Positions 1-8,890 of a stretch of 64,000 bases of DNA are shown here, one piece after another. Below the pieces are notes generated by a model. It had not been told where the DNA came from, did not search any database, and worked only from the letters and a program-made list of their open reading frames with translations. Source of the DNA: Angiostrongylus vasorum (Eukaryota > Nematoda > Chromadorea > Rhabditida > Metastrongylidae); contig JADANN010000411.1 in assembly GCA_018806985.1 (NCBI GenBank), positions 1-64,000 of the forward strand. Direction: 5' to 3'. The translations under genes and the position numbers were made by a program. Numbering within the stretch: the stretch's first letter is position 1; every line of letters begins with the position of its first letter.

Positions 1-355
1 CGGGTAGTATCGCGTTCACGCACCACACTTTGTGGGTCCATTGTGTTCGCCTGTCTCTCGGCTAGTTCTATCGATCAGTTGCCATCAGCAATCACCCGTC
101 AACGAGATTGATGTGGGGAGCCCAAATCGGCATTGAACCCACTTAAGCTGAGGGCATAATTATAATCACAATTTCAACTTATTGTCACTGCTTACTCTTT
201 TTAATAGCAGGGGTATATTGCGAAATATAACTTCAATGATACAGAGATACTTGCCAAACTGCGGACTGCGAGGCTTCTGCGGTAGAACGAATGCTGCTAT
301 TGTCCTTTCCGGTGAATAACGCGTTCACCACCACACCATGCCGGTCCTTCGTTTC
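1..355 (-). repeat. SINE-1, tRNA-like short interspersed repeat, more than one unit in tandem
   Basis: On the minus strand this carries the SINE-1 head (GTGGTGTGGTGGTGAACGCG around 345-300, then a GTTCG B-box-like stretch) and the SINE-1 body, and then runs into a second head near positions 1-50. The body words (GCAAATATCTCAGCATC and TTGACGGGTGATTGCTGATGG) recur at 875-1,003, 5,310, 10,796, 12,352, 37,735, 51,335 and 57,240. The family is recognised by internal comparison; its tRNA ancestry is inferred from box A and box B likeness, clearest in the copy at 51,401. The left edge of the window cuts the copy. Confidence 0.6.
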
Positions 356-535
356 ATTCCTGCTGACGGGTGGCTGCTGATGGCAGATGATCGATAGAAC
401 TCAGCTGAGAGACAGGCGAAACAAAGACCCGCAAAGTGGGGTGGTGAACGCGCTACTACCCAGAAAGGGACAATGCGCGCTCGTACCCCACCGCTTCGGT
501 CCTGAGTTTTGCAAATATCTCAGCATCGTCGATGA
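356..535 (+). repeat. SINE-1, inverted partner of the copy at 1-355
   Basis: The same SINE-1 head reads on the plus strand here (AGCTGAGAGACAGGCGAAAC near 403-422, then the GGTGGTGAACGCG box and a CTCGTACCCC B-box-like stretch). The two copies face away from each other about position 355, so the pair could fold back. The small open frame at 387-590 lies inside it and is not a gene. Confidence 0.6.
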
Positions 536-874
536 TTTATATGCATGTATTCTATTCATGGAAATGAGAGCATCGATCTTTCAAAACTGAAACCTAATCT
601 TATTCCTCAAATAAAGTTAGGGGTCCCAATTTAGAAGATCTGTTCAATTTTTACAACAAAATGCAGATGAACACCTGGGCTAGAAATTTTGAATTATGAC
701 TTGCTTTGTTCATAGTAGAGTTGGAAGTTTCCTACCATACCGCCAATGGATTTGGTTGGCGTTGGTTTTCGATAACTGCTGATCAATTTTTCGAGAAATA
801 GGCTGCTTTGTAGGAGGGCTATGCATCGCTATATCGCTCCTAACTGCAGATATAACGTGTGATACAACAACAAT
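536..874. other. unassigned stretch
   Basis: I see no gene, no copy of the families named elsewhere in the window and no strong repeat. Short open frames on both strands are of random length. Confidence 0.4.
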
Positions 875-1003
875 GATGTCGAGATGTTGCAAAATTTCAG
901 AACAGTGGGTGTTCACGATGGGGAACGAACGCGCTACTACCCTTTCCGGGGATTAATGCGTTCATCACCTCACCATGCGGGTTCTTCGTTTGCAGATACA
1001 ATC
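875..1003 (-). repeat. SINE-1, partial copy
   Basis: The head region of SINE-1 on the minus strand: the TTTTGCAA end, a GTTCGTTCCCC B-box-like stretch and the GCATGGTGAGGTGATGAACGC head. It lacks the body. Confidence 0.55.
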
Positions 1004-1464
1004 GCTTTAAAACGCATTCCACTGAATGATTTCCTGCTTGCACAATCGCTTTGCTGTTCGAGATAAAGCCCATGACGACCTGAGACACGCTCAAAGTTGG
1101 AAGCGTAAATTACTAGTCGGCAAATATAAGATTAAAATTAAGGCATACCGCCGTGAAAATGTTGATCAAAGATGGAGCTGCACCAGTCTGCTTATTTGGT
1201 GCTCTAAAAAATATAAAGCAGACTGTATTAGACCCCAACTTTTTTTGCAAAACCGCTGTCAATTTTCAGCACCCTTAATTTGGCTGGAAGACTTTTTGAT
1301 ATTAACGTAGTTTCATATTATGAAACACACATACAAATCGACCAACGGGCAGACTCAAAGAAAGTTAGCAACTGAAGTAGTCGCACTTCGGATAATTCAT
1401 GCGGTATATTGATATGCAATTCACTGGACCAAACGCTTCAGTAACGCTTACACAGAAAGACGAA
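1004..1464. other. unassigned stretch
   Basis: No recognisable gene or repeat copy. The frame at 1,026-1,310 (94 codons) is of random length and resembles nothing I know. Confidence 0.4.
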
Positions 1465-1530
1465 AATCCACATAGTAATCACTTCAGCAGCTTCTCGAAA
1501 AACCAACCGTTTTTTACGTATCGTCCAGCT
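1465..1530 (-). mobile_element. PLE 3' untranslated fragment
   Basis: The words TTCTCGAAAAACCAACCG and TTTTTTACG on the plus strand match the minus orientation of the PLE 3' untranslated region also seen at 8,258-8,290 and, in the other orientation, at 10,485-10,515. It is a short remnant only. Confidence 0.45.
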
Positions 1531-1580
1531 TGGGAAGAAAAGAACGGCCGATTATAGTATGTATACGACACCAGGCGCAT

Positions 1581-1790
1581 GGGCAGGTGTGGCGCAGTGG
1601 ATGGAGGCGCCACTGAGACACACGTGGAATCGATCTCCACGTCTATGGCGCACCAAGCATACTTCGGTAGGCCACCGCGAGTCATTGTAAAAGCCAGATA
1701 TGATTTTACTCACCTCCGACAATGCTTAATAAAGTCGAACACATGGCGCATCCCTGAGAGTTGAACAACGCCAAGAGCTTTATCATTCTA
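1581..1790 (+). repeat. SINE-2, tRNA-derived short repeat, internally deleted
   Basis: The copy starts with an A-box-like GTGGCGCAGTGG and has a B-box-like GGAATCGATC about 45 bases later, the spacing expected of a tRNA-derived polymerase III promoter. The tail reads GGCCACCGCGAGTCATTGT and ends near GAGCTTTATC, as in other SINE-2 copies. The middle (about 60 bases found at 24,080-24,140) is missing. Confidence 0.65.
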
Positions 1791-1797
1791 TCCTCCA

Positions 1798-2115
1798 TGG
1801 CACCACCCCACCTCAAAAATCAATGCGTAGATAAGGGGATATTGTGGCTTTTATATCAAATTCGTCTCCGCTATGCTCTTTTTGTATCCGGTGCGTCACT
1901 AGCGGTTGCCATCTGGGTGTTCTTTATACGGATACATAAATGTCTGCCCGCTTTCCCAATATATTCATCTCCCGCAAGCACTACAAGAGATGAGGGTATA
2001 TCATACCTAAACTCACCGTCCCTGCCGTAACTGCAAATTACGACAGAATTTCCAGAATAGTTTGAAAAAAATAGACGTAGCAATCTGATAACAAACACAT
2101 GTAGACACGTGAATC
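1798..2115 (-). mobile_element. PLE 3' end with decayed GIY-YIG domain
   Basis: The minus-strand frame at 1,871-2,098 contains GDEYIGKAGRHLCIRIK, the YIG half of a GIY-YIG nuclease; the GIY half is damaged. Nearby words (CCACCCCACCTCAAAAATCAAT near 1,802) match the PLE 3' untranslated region at 8,341-8,362. It is a non-functional remnant. Confidence 0.6.
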
Positions 2116-2297
2116 ATACCATTAAAAAACACTACGATGGTATCGAAATGGAAGGAAATGTTTACTCAGAAGAGCTCAAATATGCTAATTTCCAAAACCG
2201 ACTTTCTGTTAACCTCGGCATTGATTGATAATTCGATGTTTTCCTTCAATAAGCAACAACACGAGGTTGTTATTATACAATTTGTTGGGATGTAATA

Positions 2298-2343
2298 GCT
2301 GACCTTTTGGCGGTTTCGTCTTCTTCAGAGTCAGGAAAGGTCA
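2298..2343 (-). ncRNA. hammerhead-ribozyme-like motif, PLE copy 1
   Basis: On the minus strand: CTGAAGA core, a short stem of GACG-type sequence, and AAAAGGTCAGC where better copies have GAAACGTCAGC. The GAAA box is altered, so catalysis is doubtful here. It sits between the GIY-YIG domain and the PLE 3' terminus, as in the other copies. Confidence 0.45.
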
Positions 2344-2524
2344 AATTGAGATGCAAAACTTAACAAATAAATGTACATTCGCATAAGAAACAGCTTCATT
2401 TGAACACCTGCCGTTTATTTGTTGTAAGTATTTCAGTTAGTTGGTGGAAAGCAGCCGCACTGAGGTAATACATGTGCGAGGATTGTGTCTGTGTCAGGTC
2501 ATTGAATCAGCCTGAGGTATGGCG

Positions 2525-2890
2525 CTAGGTCACGCGTGATGACAACCCTCTTCCTTGCGATTCATCTTTGAATTTTTTGGAATTGATCCGAAACGCTTCA
2601 GGAGTTTTTACGCGCAGATGTTTTCGATTCGTGCGTGAGGATAGTGACTCCCTACTTAAGAATCTTCTCCGTTGTGTTTCTGCATCATAGGCACGCCTAG
2701 TGGAGTGTTTTGTTTTTAATTTGGAGTTACCAACTAGATGTTCTTTCATGCGGACGCAGAGCAGTCTATCCGTTTCGCCAACATATTCCTCCCAGCACGC
2801 TTTACAAGAGATCAGATAGACTGTACCCGAACTGGTGCTGTCATCGTCTCTACCGTTAGGAGAAATTATGAAGTTTTTCGTTGTACACAA
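2525..2890 (-). pseudogene. GIY-YIG endonuclease domain of PLE copy 1
   Basis: This 121-codon frame holds GTVYLISCKAC (GIY motif) then EYVGETDR (YIG motif) and RMKEHL with the expected catalytic arginine; a later K-T-P-E-A-F stretch stands where the family has its catalytic glutamate and FWI. The domain nicks DNA for retrotransposition in PLEs. Upstream RT frames are broken, so this is a fragment of an inactive element, although the motifs themselves are well kept. About 90% sure of the family. Confidence 0.75.
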
Positions 2891-4050
2891 ACGGTCATAA
2901 AGGCGGTTGCGAACTAGCTGACGTCTTAGAGTATCCGACGGCTATTTTTTATCACTCTTACCGAATTCTCTGGACCGGTCCTTATTAAACAACGTTTTAT
3001 GGCTGCGTCTGTTTCGTTTGAAATAAAGGGCAAGAGGAAAGGAGGCTTATTTGCGCCAGAATTATCGCTGTGGGGCGGGGGTTTTCCCTCTATGCCTTTG
3101 TCGAGAAGCTACAGTTTCGTAACCATCTGAAATGGCTATTTGGTGCGCCAGTTTCGAGGATTCTTCCCTCTGCGCTCTACCTGTGCACACGCTCGTGGCG
3201 GCTCGAAACGTATTTCTTGTAAGCGCCCCTTAGTGTGTGAGGGATGAGGAGAGGTAATGAACCACCATATTCTTACTGCTTGACCTTCGATACCACTTAG
3301 TGATGTAGCCGCTTTCGGATATGCTTAATTTGAACGTTTAGAAATGGAAGCCAGTTCTCTTTCAGTTTCTCACGGTGTGAACTTTATGTACTCCGACGGT
3401 TCAGTTCAATAACTCAAAACATTTGACCATCTCCTCCTTCGTAGAAGACGACAAAACAATCATCTACATCATCTGTTGTAGAGTAGTGGGCGGAGATCGA
3501 GAACAGGGGCTTCTATCTTAGACATAGACACAGTGGCAGGGCTCGGGGTCAGTTGCTGTCTCATTGCGAGACCCCCCTATTTTTGGCGAACCATTTCACA
3601 GATACCATCTGAAAGTCGAGGCAATTTAGGCACTCGTTTAAGAGAGCCATTAGCTGCTCAATCGAAAAGCCCTACATGTTAATTGCTCCTTCGTGTTTGC
3701 TCAACAAACGCGCGGATGGTTTGCATTGCGGAGTCGTTCGACTCGTTAGCCTAAAAAGGCGGTGACGTCGAACGACTCCATAACATACGCGCTTTTGGGA
3801 CGTGCGTTACGTAGACGATCTAGGAACGTTTGCATGTTCTGCTGCAAGGTTGGATTTAAACTTTACCTCGCGATAGCTATCCTGGATTTTGAGTGATTCA
3901 TCTGCAAATACGTGGAAATTGGTGTCCACTTCTCCGCTTTTTTCCTGCTGTTCAAAGAACTCTCGAGGAAAAGAAGGAGCTAATGCACCTGTTTCTTGTT
4001 TTTCGCACTTATGTAACGTATCTATTCTAGCGTTGTAGCTGAATCGATCT

Positions 4051-5065
4051 TCACGCGCTTATCGTCGCTTCCCTTCGGAATCGGCCTACTGCTGCTGGTC
4101 TAGCCGGCTCTGGTAGCCCTGATAGCCCCTGTCCCTCGCATTCCCTCCTGGGCAGTGTTGGAGCCACAAGCCTAAAAACTCATGACCGCCTGTTCAGCAT
4201 TAAAAGAAGCAGTCATCTTCAGATATTGTATAGAAAATAACATTAACCTACCAACGTTATCCCAATATGAATAACAAGAATTTGCAAATGCTTCATACTC
4301 AATACAGAGGACGATAATTCTGCAACGATATACTCGGTTTTAAATCTGCTGCGTTTATGGGGCATCAAGAAATCAAAAGCTGCAAGTTTACACAGTGATA
4401 AGAATATCTTCAAAATACTTGCAAAACAGAACATAATAAAATGACCAAATATGTTCAACAGAAAAAGGAATACAACAATGCCATTCTACCAAATGAAGCA
4501 AGGATGTTTAAAAAATATGAAAACAGCCGCAGGATCTAAGTGAATTAAGAGATTAACAACCGAGTTGTTTAGATTCCTTGTAGAGTAGGTGGAGTTAGGA
4601 TGCAGATTCAGAGTTTCCAGATGAGTACGATCTGACAGTGTCGCTTCTGTGTGCGATAGAGCACCAAACAATTAAACGACAGTCTGTTTAGTGCTCGACA
4701 TATGTGAGAAAGTACATCAGAGAAGAACAGAAAATATACAGAAGAAAGGATGGTCGTGCAGTTCTACGCAAGGGTGTTTCAAGTTCATGTGAGTGAATGG
4801 GAACATCCGCTTTTCTGTAGAGAGCTTCCGCATGGTACCGTATATGGAAAGAGAGGGTGTTCCCTAAACAGATATATTCTCCGTCTCTTTAATGCTTTTC
4901 AACCAAAAAATGAAGTAATTTTTTAGGACGAATTTCCGAGTGAATTATGGACAGTGATGAATCCATTTCGAAAACAACTACTTGCCCTTGGAAGAAAACA
5001 CAGTTTGATCATTTCATTTTTGTCTGTGTTCCCGTCATTATTCTCATTATTATTACCTACCATGA
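4051..5065 (-). repeat. CLU unit, copy 1 (minus), 5' flank and broken collagen-like gene
   Basis: From about 5,065 down to 4,297 this matches the 5' flank of the collagen-like genes at 41,682, 57,724 and 62,093 (shared words around GAAACTCTCTAC, GGATGTTCC and CACTTTCTCACATATGTCG). It then holds the exon pair at 4,296-4,100. The unit is truncated by PLE copy 1. It shares an ancestor with the other CLU copies; whether copies arose by gene duplication or by mobility is not settled. Confidence 0.6.
4100..4296 (-). pseudogene. collagen-like secreted mini-gene, broken copy
   Basis: Exon 1 (4,296-4,252) encodes MKHLQILVIHIGITL, a signal-peptide-like start. An 80-base intron (4,251-4,172) begins GTAGGTT and ends TTTTTAG. 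Exon 2 (4,171-4,100) encodes ACGSNTAQEGMRG and stops after 23 codons; one base out of frame a short Gly-X-Y remnant and GRFRREA remain, matching the C-terminal AKRFRR of the intact copy at 41,682. The collagen tract is largely deleted and frameshifted. The exon 1 length, the phase 0 junction and the splice sites match the intact copy. Confidence 0.6.
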
Positions 5066-5285
5066 ACACCAATGTTATCGGAAGGCGAATAAAAAACGGT
5101 GGGTTTTCGAGAAGCCGCTGGTCGTCTAATCATCGTTCAGATTTTCATCTTTCTCTTTGCTGCGTATCAGTGTAGCCTTCCAGGCTCTAAAGTAGTCGCG
5201 ATTTCAGAAAAAGGAGAGGAAAACGAGAAATTAACAGTCCATCGCGGAGGTTCAAAGAAATTCGGTCCTGGGAACTGTTATTGCT
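5066..5285 (+). mobile_element. PLE 3' end fragment
   Basis: AAACGGTGGGTTTTCGAGAAGCC (5,094-5,116 region) is the PLE 3' untranslated sequence, followed by a decayed hammerhead region (CCTTCCAGGCTCTAAAGTAG near 5,178) and a damaged PLE terminus (ATTCGGTCCTGGGAACTG near 5,259-5,278). No coding part remains. Confidence 0.5.
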
Positions 5286-5309
5286 ATTATTCTTATCGAT
5301 TTGTTTCTT

Positions 5310-5562
5310 TCTAGTCTTCTCCTTTCCGGGGAGTAACGCGTTCACCACCACACCATGCGGATCCTTCGTTTCGCCTGTCTCTCAGCTAGTTCTTCGATCT
5401 CTGCCATCAGCAATCACCCGTCAGCGGGATTGATCTGGGGATCCCAAATCGGCAAGGAACCCAGTTGGGCTGAAGCTGTACTTTTAATCACAATTTTAAC
5501 TTATTATTTATTGCCTAGTCTTTTCAACGGCAGAGTATGTTGCGAAATATAACTTCAATGGT
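5310..5562 (-). repeat. SINE-1, near full unit
   Basis: Plus-strand words GGGGAGTAACGCGTTCACC, ACCATGCGGATCC and CAGCAATCACCCGTCAGCG identify the family; on the minus strand the order is body, head, end. It is one of the cleaner single copies, with no inverted partner beside it. Confidence 0.65.
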
Positions 5563-5574
5563 GCCGATAACTGA

Positions 5575-5715
5575 TTTATTTTCATCCACATATTTCAGTG
5601 GATGTTGTAGAAATCGATGGTGAATGAGCTGTTTTTATTCCGTGGAATTTCTCGGAAAGTCCGAACATTTCCGGGAAACCAGGTTATATCTAAATTAGCG
5701 ATAGGAATTCTGTTC
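5575..5715 (+). repeat. R4, dispersed repeat copy
   Basis: About 140 bases that recur in the same orientation at 52,025-52,155: TGGTGAATGAGCTGTTTT, then a TTTCCGG(G)AAA word, then AAATTAGCGATA(A/G)GAATT. No coding signal is seen and the family is unknown to me. Confidence 0.5.
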
Positions 5716-6099
5716 TCTACACCTCGCGACAGTTTTGGCGATAGGAGAGAAAACTGTTTAGTCACCGATTTGGAAGCGAAAATTCCGCGCCACCTCAGCC
5801 AAAGTGCTATAAAAGTACTAGTGTATTTCAGTTGTTAACGGACATTTTCAAAAATGAAAGAGCAGTGTTTATACGATACGATGTTGCTGTGAAATAAATC
5901 TTTGCATTTCGTATTTGGTCATTGTGTTCCGATATCGAGCAACATCGCATGGCCACTAGGGACGGCAAACTATTACGTCGTTGTAGAAAGAGTATCACTA
6001 AAATTCTACATGACAAAATCATCCCTTGAAAAGAAGATATACCACTTATGTTGGGTAGGTCTCAACGGAACGCGTGGCTCATGTGACTCATATACTCAC
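5716..6099. other. unassigned stretch
   Basis: No gene or known repeat copy is seen. The frame at 5,902-6,297 runs across it into the R3 copy and has no recognisable domain. Confidence 0.35.
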
Positions 6100-6520
6100 G
6101 CATTGTTGTATCCACCCAATGGTTTACCGCCTCATCGTGGATGGGAGGTGTTCCGCTGTCGGACTACGATGTACAGCGAGGGATTCTTCCCCTCGGGAGG
6201 ATCTCCTAAGCTGAGAAGGGGTCAGGCGTTTCCACCAGGAAGCCCAGCTAAGAGTAAACCATTACCAGGATCCACCACCGTCCTGGTATCAAACTAGTCG
6301 CATGGTGGCAAATCTCTTTCTGTTCCACAAGTTGGGCGACTACCTGTAGTGGTGACGACCCAGGGCAGACTTTGGCCAGGCTGACCTTGGGACTCCAGGG
6401 AGCCACAATGGCTAAGCCAGCAAAACTCCGAAAAAATGGAGATTATGCTGGGCACCGCACAACCAATGAGGACGGCCCGTCCAAGTGCCCATGTGTGTCC
6501 AAGTATTGTTGTATCTCACG
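6100..6520 (+). repeat. R3, dispersed repeat, best copy
   Basis: It begins near GGTTTACCGCCTCATCGTGG and contains CCAAGCTGAG-like, GGATCCACCACCGTCCTGG and GGCAGACTTTGGCC words. Copies occur at 24,310-24,675 (+), 30,975-31,290 (-), 38,335-38,440 (-, partial) and 50,205-50,590 (+). The 3' half loosely resembles the start of RTE-A (CTGATCCACA, then GACTCCAGG), so it may be a non-autonomous derivative of an RTE; that is inference. Confidence 0.55.
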
Positions 6521-7204
6521 TGTTGGTGACAGAGGCAACGATTATTCCTTAATATTTGCCCCACATTTAGATTACTCACAATGATCGCAAATTATCACAA
6601 TGTTTTTCATGTTTGCCTGCGATTTTGCTTCAGGTTCGGCATTTTGTTAACTGCGCTTCTTGGCGATGCCTTGTCATTTGCATATCCATTTTTCTATATC
6701 CTATCGCACCTCCATCATCTCCGGGAAGGATAACAGGCGGATTTCACCCGTTTGGGGGGTTTGGATCACGTCTTTGAGCCTGTTCTCCATTATAGAAGCA
6801 GCCCTAGAAAGCACCAGCCATTAATCGGAGAAGCGGAAGCCCTGATTTATTGGAAAACATTCACTTTCCAGTACAGTGCTGACAACGGCAATGGAAATCA
6901 AAAGATACTTGGTGATGAATTCAGCAGATGATGCTGCCGTAAAGGTGTAGATTTAAAGATTTTTTTATTTTCTTCATATTATATGATCCGTCTTCACGTC
7001 TACTGTGTTGATCCCAGCACTTCTCACATTCGATTCGTTTCCTCGCACCCATCATCCACGAAGACCTCCCAACCTTAATGTGTGGTGTTGGTTGCTGCTT
7101 GAGGTTCTTCATTTTCTCTTGAATATCGTAGAGTGCTGATCGAGCAATTCTTCCTGGCGTCCTGAGATAGCCAGGCTGGAGGGTTCCCAATTGGATTGCA
7201 GAGC
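6521..7204. other. unassigned stretch
   Basis: I see no gene and no copy of the named families. The minus-strand frames at 6,921-7,335 show no domain. Confidence 0.35.
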
Positions 7205-7275
7205 GTGATTTTTCCAAGACAAGTGCGATACCAATTTCCTGACCCCGGAGTGATGAGACGTTTGGTTGACCCGGA
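7205..7275 (-). repeat. SINE-2 fragment, decayed
   Basis: A short stretch (ACAAGTGCGATACCAATTTCC, then CCCCGGAGTGATG) matches the middle of SINE-2 in minus orientation. Both ends are lost. Confidence 0.4.
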
Positions 7276-7469
7276 ACGGAATCTAACTAGTACCATGCTC
7301 GTGGCAACAGACATCACTACAACTGTGCAATCCACCCCTAGATTTAAATAAGGATAAGAGTATCCTCACCACATTGACATGTAGAACAGAATGCCCCTAT
7401 AAAAGTTAATACTGCTTGTGTTAATGGGCAGAGCAACAATGTGACTCAAGCATGTGTATTAAGGGAGTT

Positions 7470-7789
7470 ACAAGGAGCTGAAGACGGTGGTAGGATCTAA
7501 GCTAATGAAAGGACGGCTACTGGTATTGCTTATACCCTTTGTGGAGTAGGTGGAGTTCAGACCGATGTTTACTCAGAATTTTCCAGTAGGCGCAATCTGA
7601 AAGAGCCGTGTCCGAAAGTACATCGACCAAAGACGGCAGATTCGTACCAAAAAGCTAACTGGATTCCCTTATGATAGATAGGAGAATGTTCACCAGGTAA
7701 GGACAGAAATGTACGGAAGAAAACATGTTCGAACAACTCCATGCAACTGCATTTCAAGCTCAATTGCGTGGAAAGCAATTTCCTGGACC
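7470..7789 (-). repeat. CLU 5' flank fragment
   Basis: Minus-strand similarity to the CLU 5' flank at 61,575-61,900: the AGTTGTTCGAAC(A)-type word, the TCAGATTG(C/T) word and the CACCTACTCCACAAAGG word. The collagen-like exons are absent; PLE sequence follows on one side. Confidence 0.45.
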
Positions 7790-8890
7790 GAACTCCTGTT
7801 AACTTCGGCGCTGTTCAATAGGTCAGCGTTTTATTGTTGAGCAGACACGAGATTGGCAATAACAAGATTTATCGAATATTGGCCGATGTTTCGGAGATTT
7901 TGTTTCTTTATAGCCTGGAACAGCCAAATTGACTCGCAAGGTGCTCGGTTAAACAACTTCATTAGTCCAGAAGGTAAAACTTATTACATAAACTATTCCT
8001 TAGCATAGTTAACAGCCGTAAACAGTTTCTTTTTAAACACTCACCGTTTTATTTGCTGCCTACTATACTTTTACAGAAGAAGTGTAGTTGACAGCAAATA
8101 AAATGTTAACACATACAACACAACGGTTGCTGACGCTTCGGCAGTATCGCCTTCTTCAGAGCCTGGAAGGGTACAATGATATGTAATTTACTACGTCTAA
8201 CGCTTCAAAAACGAGAACGGAAAGGGGAACATCTGAACATTAATTACACACTCACCGGCTTCTCTAAAAACCCACCGTTTTTTACCCGCCTTCCACCGAG
8301 CAAGAACAACCGCTTAAATTCGCATATCGTTGATTACTGGGCCACCCCACATCAAAGATCAATTCTAAGATACGGGGCTAGACCACGTGTTATCTCAGGG
8401 CCATCTTCCCTGTTATTTATTCTCGGATTTTTGGAAACTGGGACTTGGTGCCAGCTGCTGTCCCTTTGCCAATCCCCTTGTTTGCGCGAAATATTCCCCA
8501 GACCATCTGAAAATCGAGCAGTTTAGGCACTCTTTTTAAGAGAACCATACGCTGCTGGATGGACAAGCCATGCATATCTATTCTTCCTTCATGTACAGCA
8601 AGTTCGAAGATGGCTTGCATTGCGGAGTCATTCGATACGTTGGTGTACAACGGGGTAACTTCCAAAGACTCCATCAGGTACGCGTTATTAGGGAGACACG
8701 TTACGTGGACGTTCTAGGGACATTTGACTGTTCGTGAGGTGAGCTGGAATGTGGCTGAGCAACTGGGTTAGTGTTAGGCTTAGAAACCAGTTTATTCTAT
8801 CCGTTGGCCCGTCTACATAGCTGATGATTGGTCTAACCTTTAAATGATGACGAATTGGTTGACGCAAGATCAACAGGTGATACAAACATG
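7790..8890 (-). mobile_element. Penelope-like element, copy 2, internally deleted
   Basis: On the minus strand: RT N-terminal part (8,880-8,440; VTPLYTNVSNDSAMQAIFEL, then HGLSIQQ), a direct jump to the very end of the GIY-YIG region and 3' untranslated sequence (8,440-8,230), then a hammerhead-like motif (8,167-8,128) and further out a second, more decayed one (about 7,925-7,885). The central RT and nuclease are deleted, so this could be only a passenger. It faces copy 3 head to head. Confidence 0.65.
8128..8167 (-). ncRNA. hammerhead-ribozyme-like motif, PLE copy 2
   Basis: Minus strand: CTGAAGA, stem GGC(GATACT)GCC, then GAAGC in place of GAAAC, then GTCAGC. One base of the GAAA box is changed, which should weaken or abolish catalysis. 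Flanks fit the 6-base stem I seen at 54,498-54,538 in part. Confidence 0.5.

Larger units (their letters stand above)
2190..4050 (-). mobile_element. Penelope-like element, copy 1, decayed, with part of a neighbour in tandem
   Basis: Read on the minus strand: part of the N-terminal region (about 4,050-3,850), a deletion, then RT (3,850-3,000; the catalytic region near 3,450-3,480 reads as D-V-D-D with frame damage), a linker, a GIY-YIG domain (2,890-2,525), a 3' untranslated region, a hammerhead-like motif (2,343-2,298) and the conserved PLE 3' terminus (2,225-2,195, GAGGTTAACAGAAAGTCGG). PLEs encode RT plus GIY-YIG endonuclease and are retroelements without long terminal repeats of the retroviral kind. 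Several stops and frameshifts make it inactive. The CLU copy begins directly beyond it. Confidence 0.7.

Noticed and set aside
1..535. SINE-1 inverted pair as a DNA transposon with terminal inverted repeats
   Set aside because: Single-orientation copies exist, the arms differ in length and the head is tRNA-like; no transposase is seen. A foldback element is not fully excluded.
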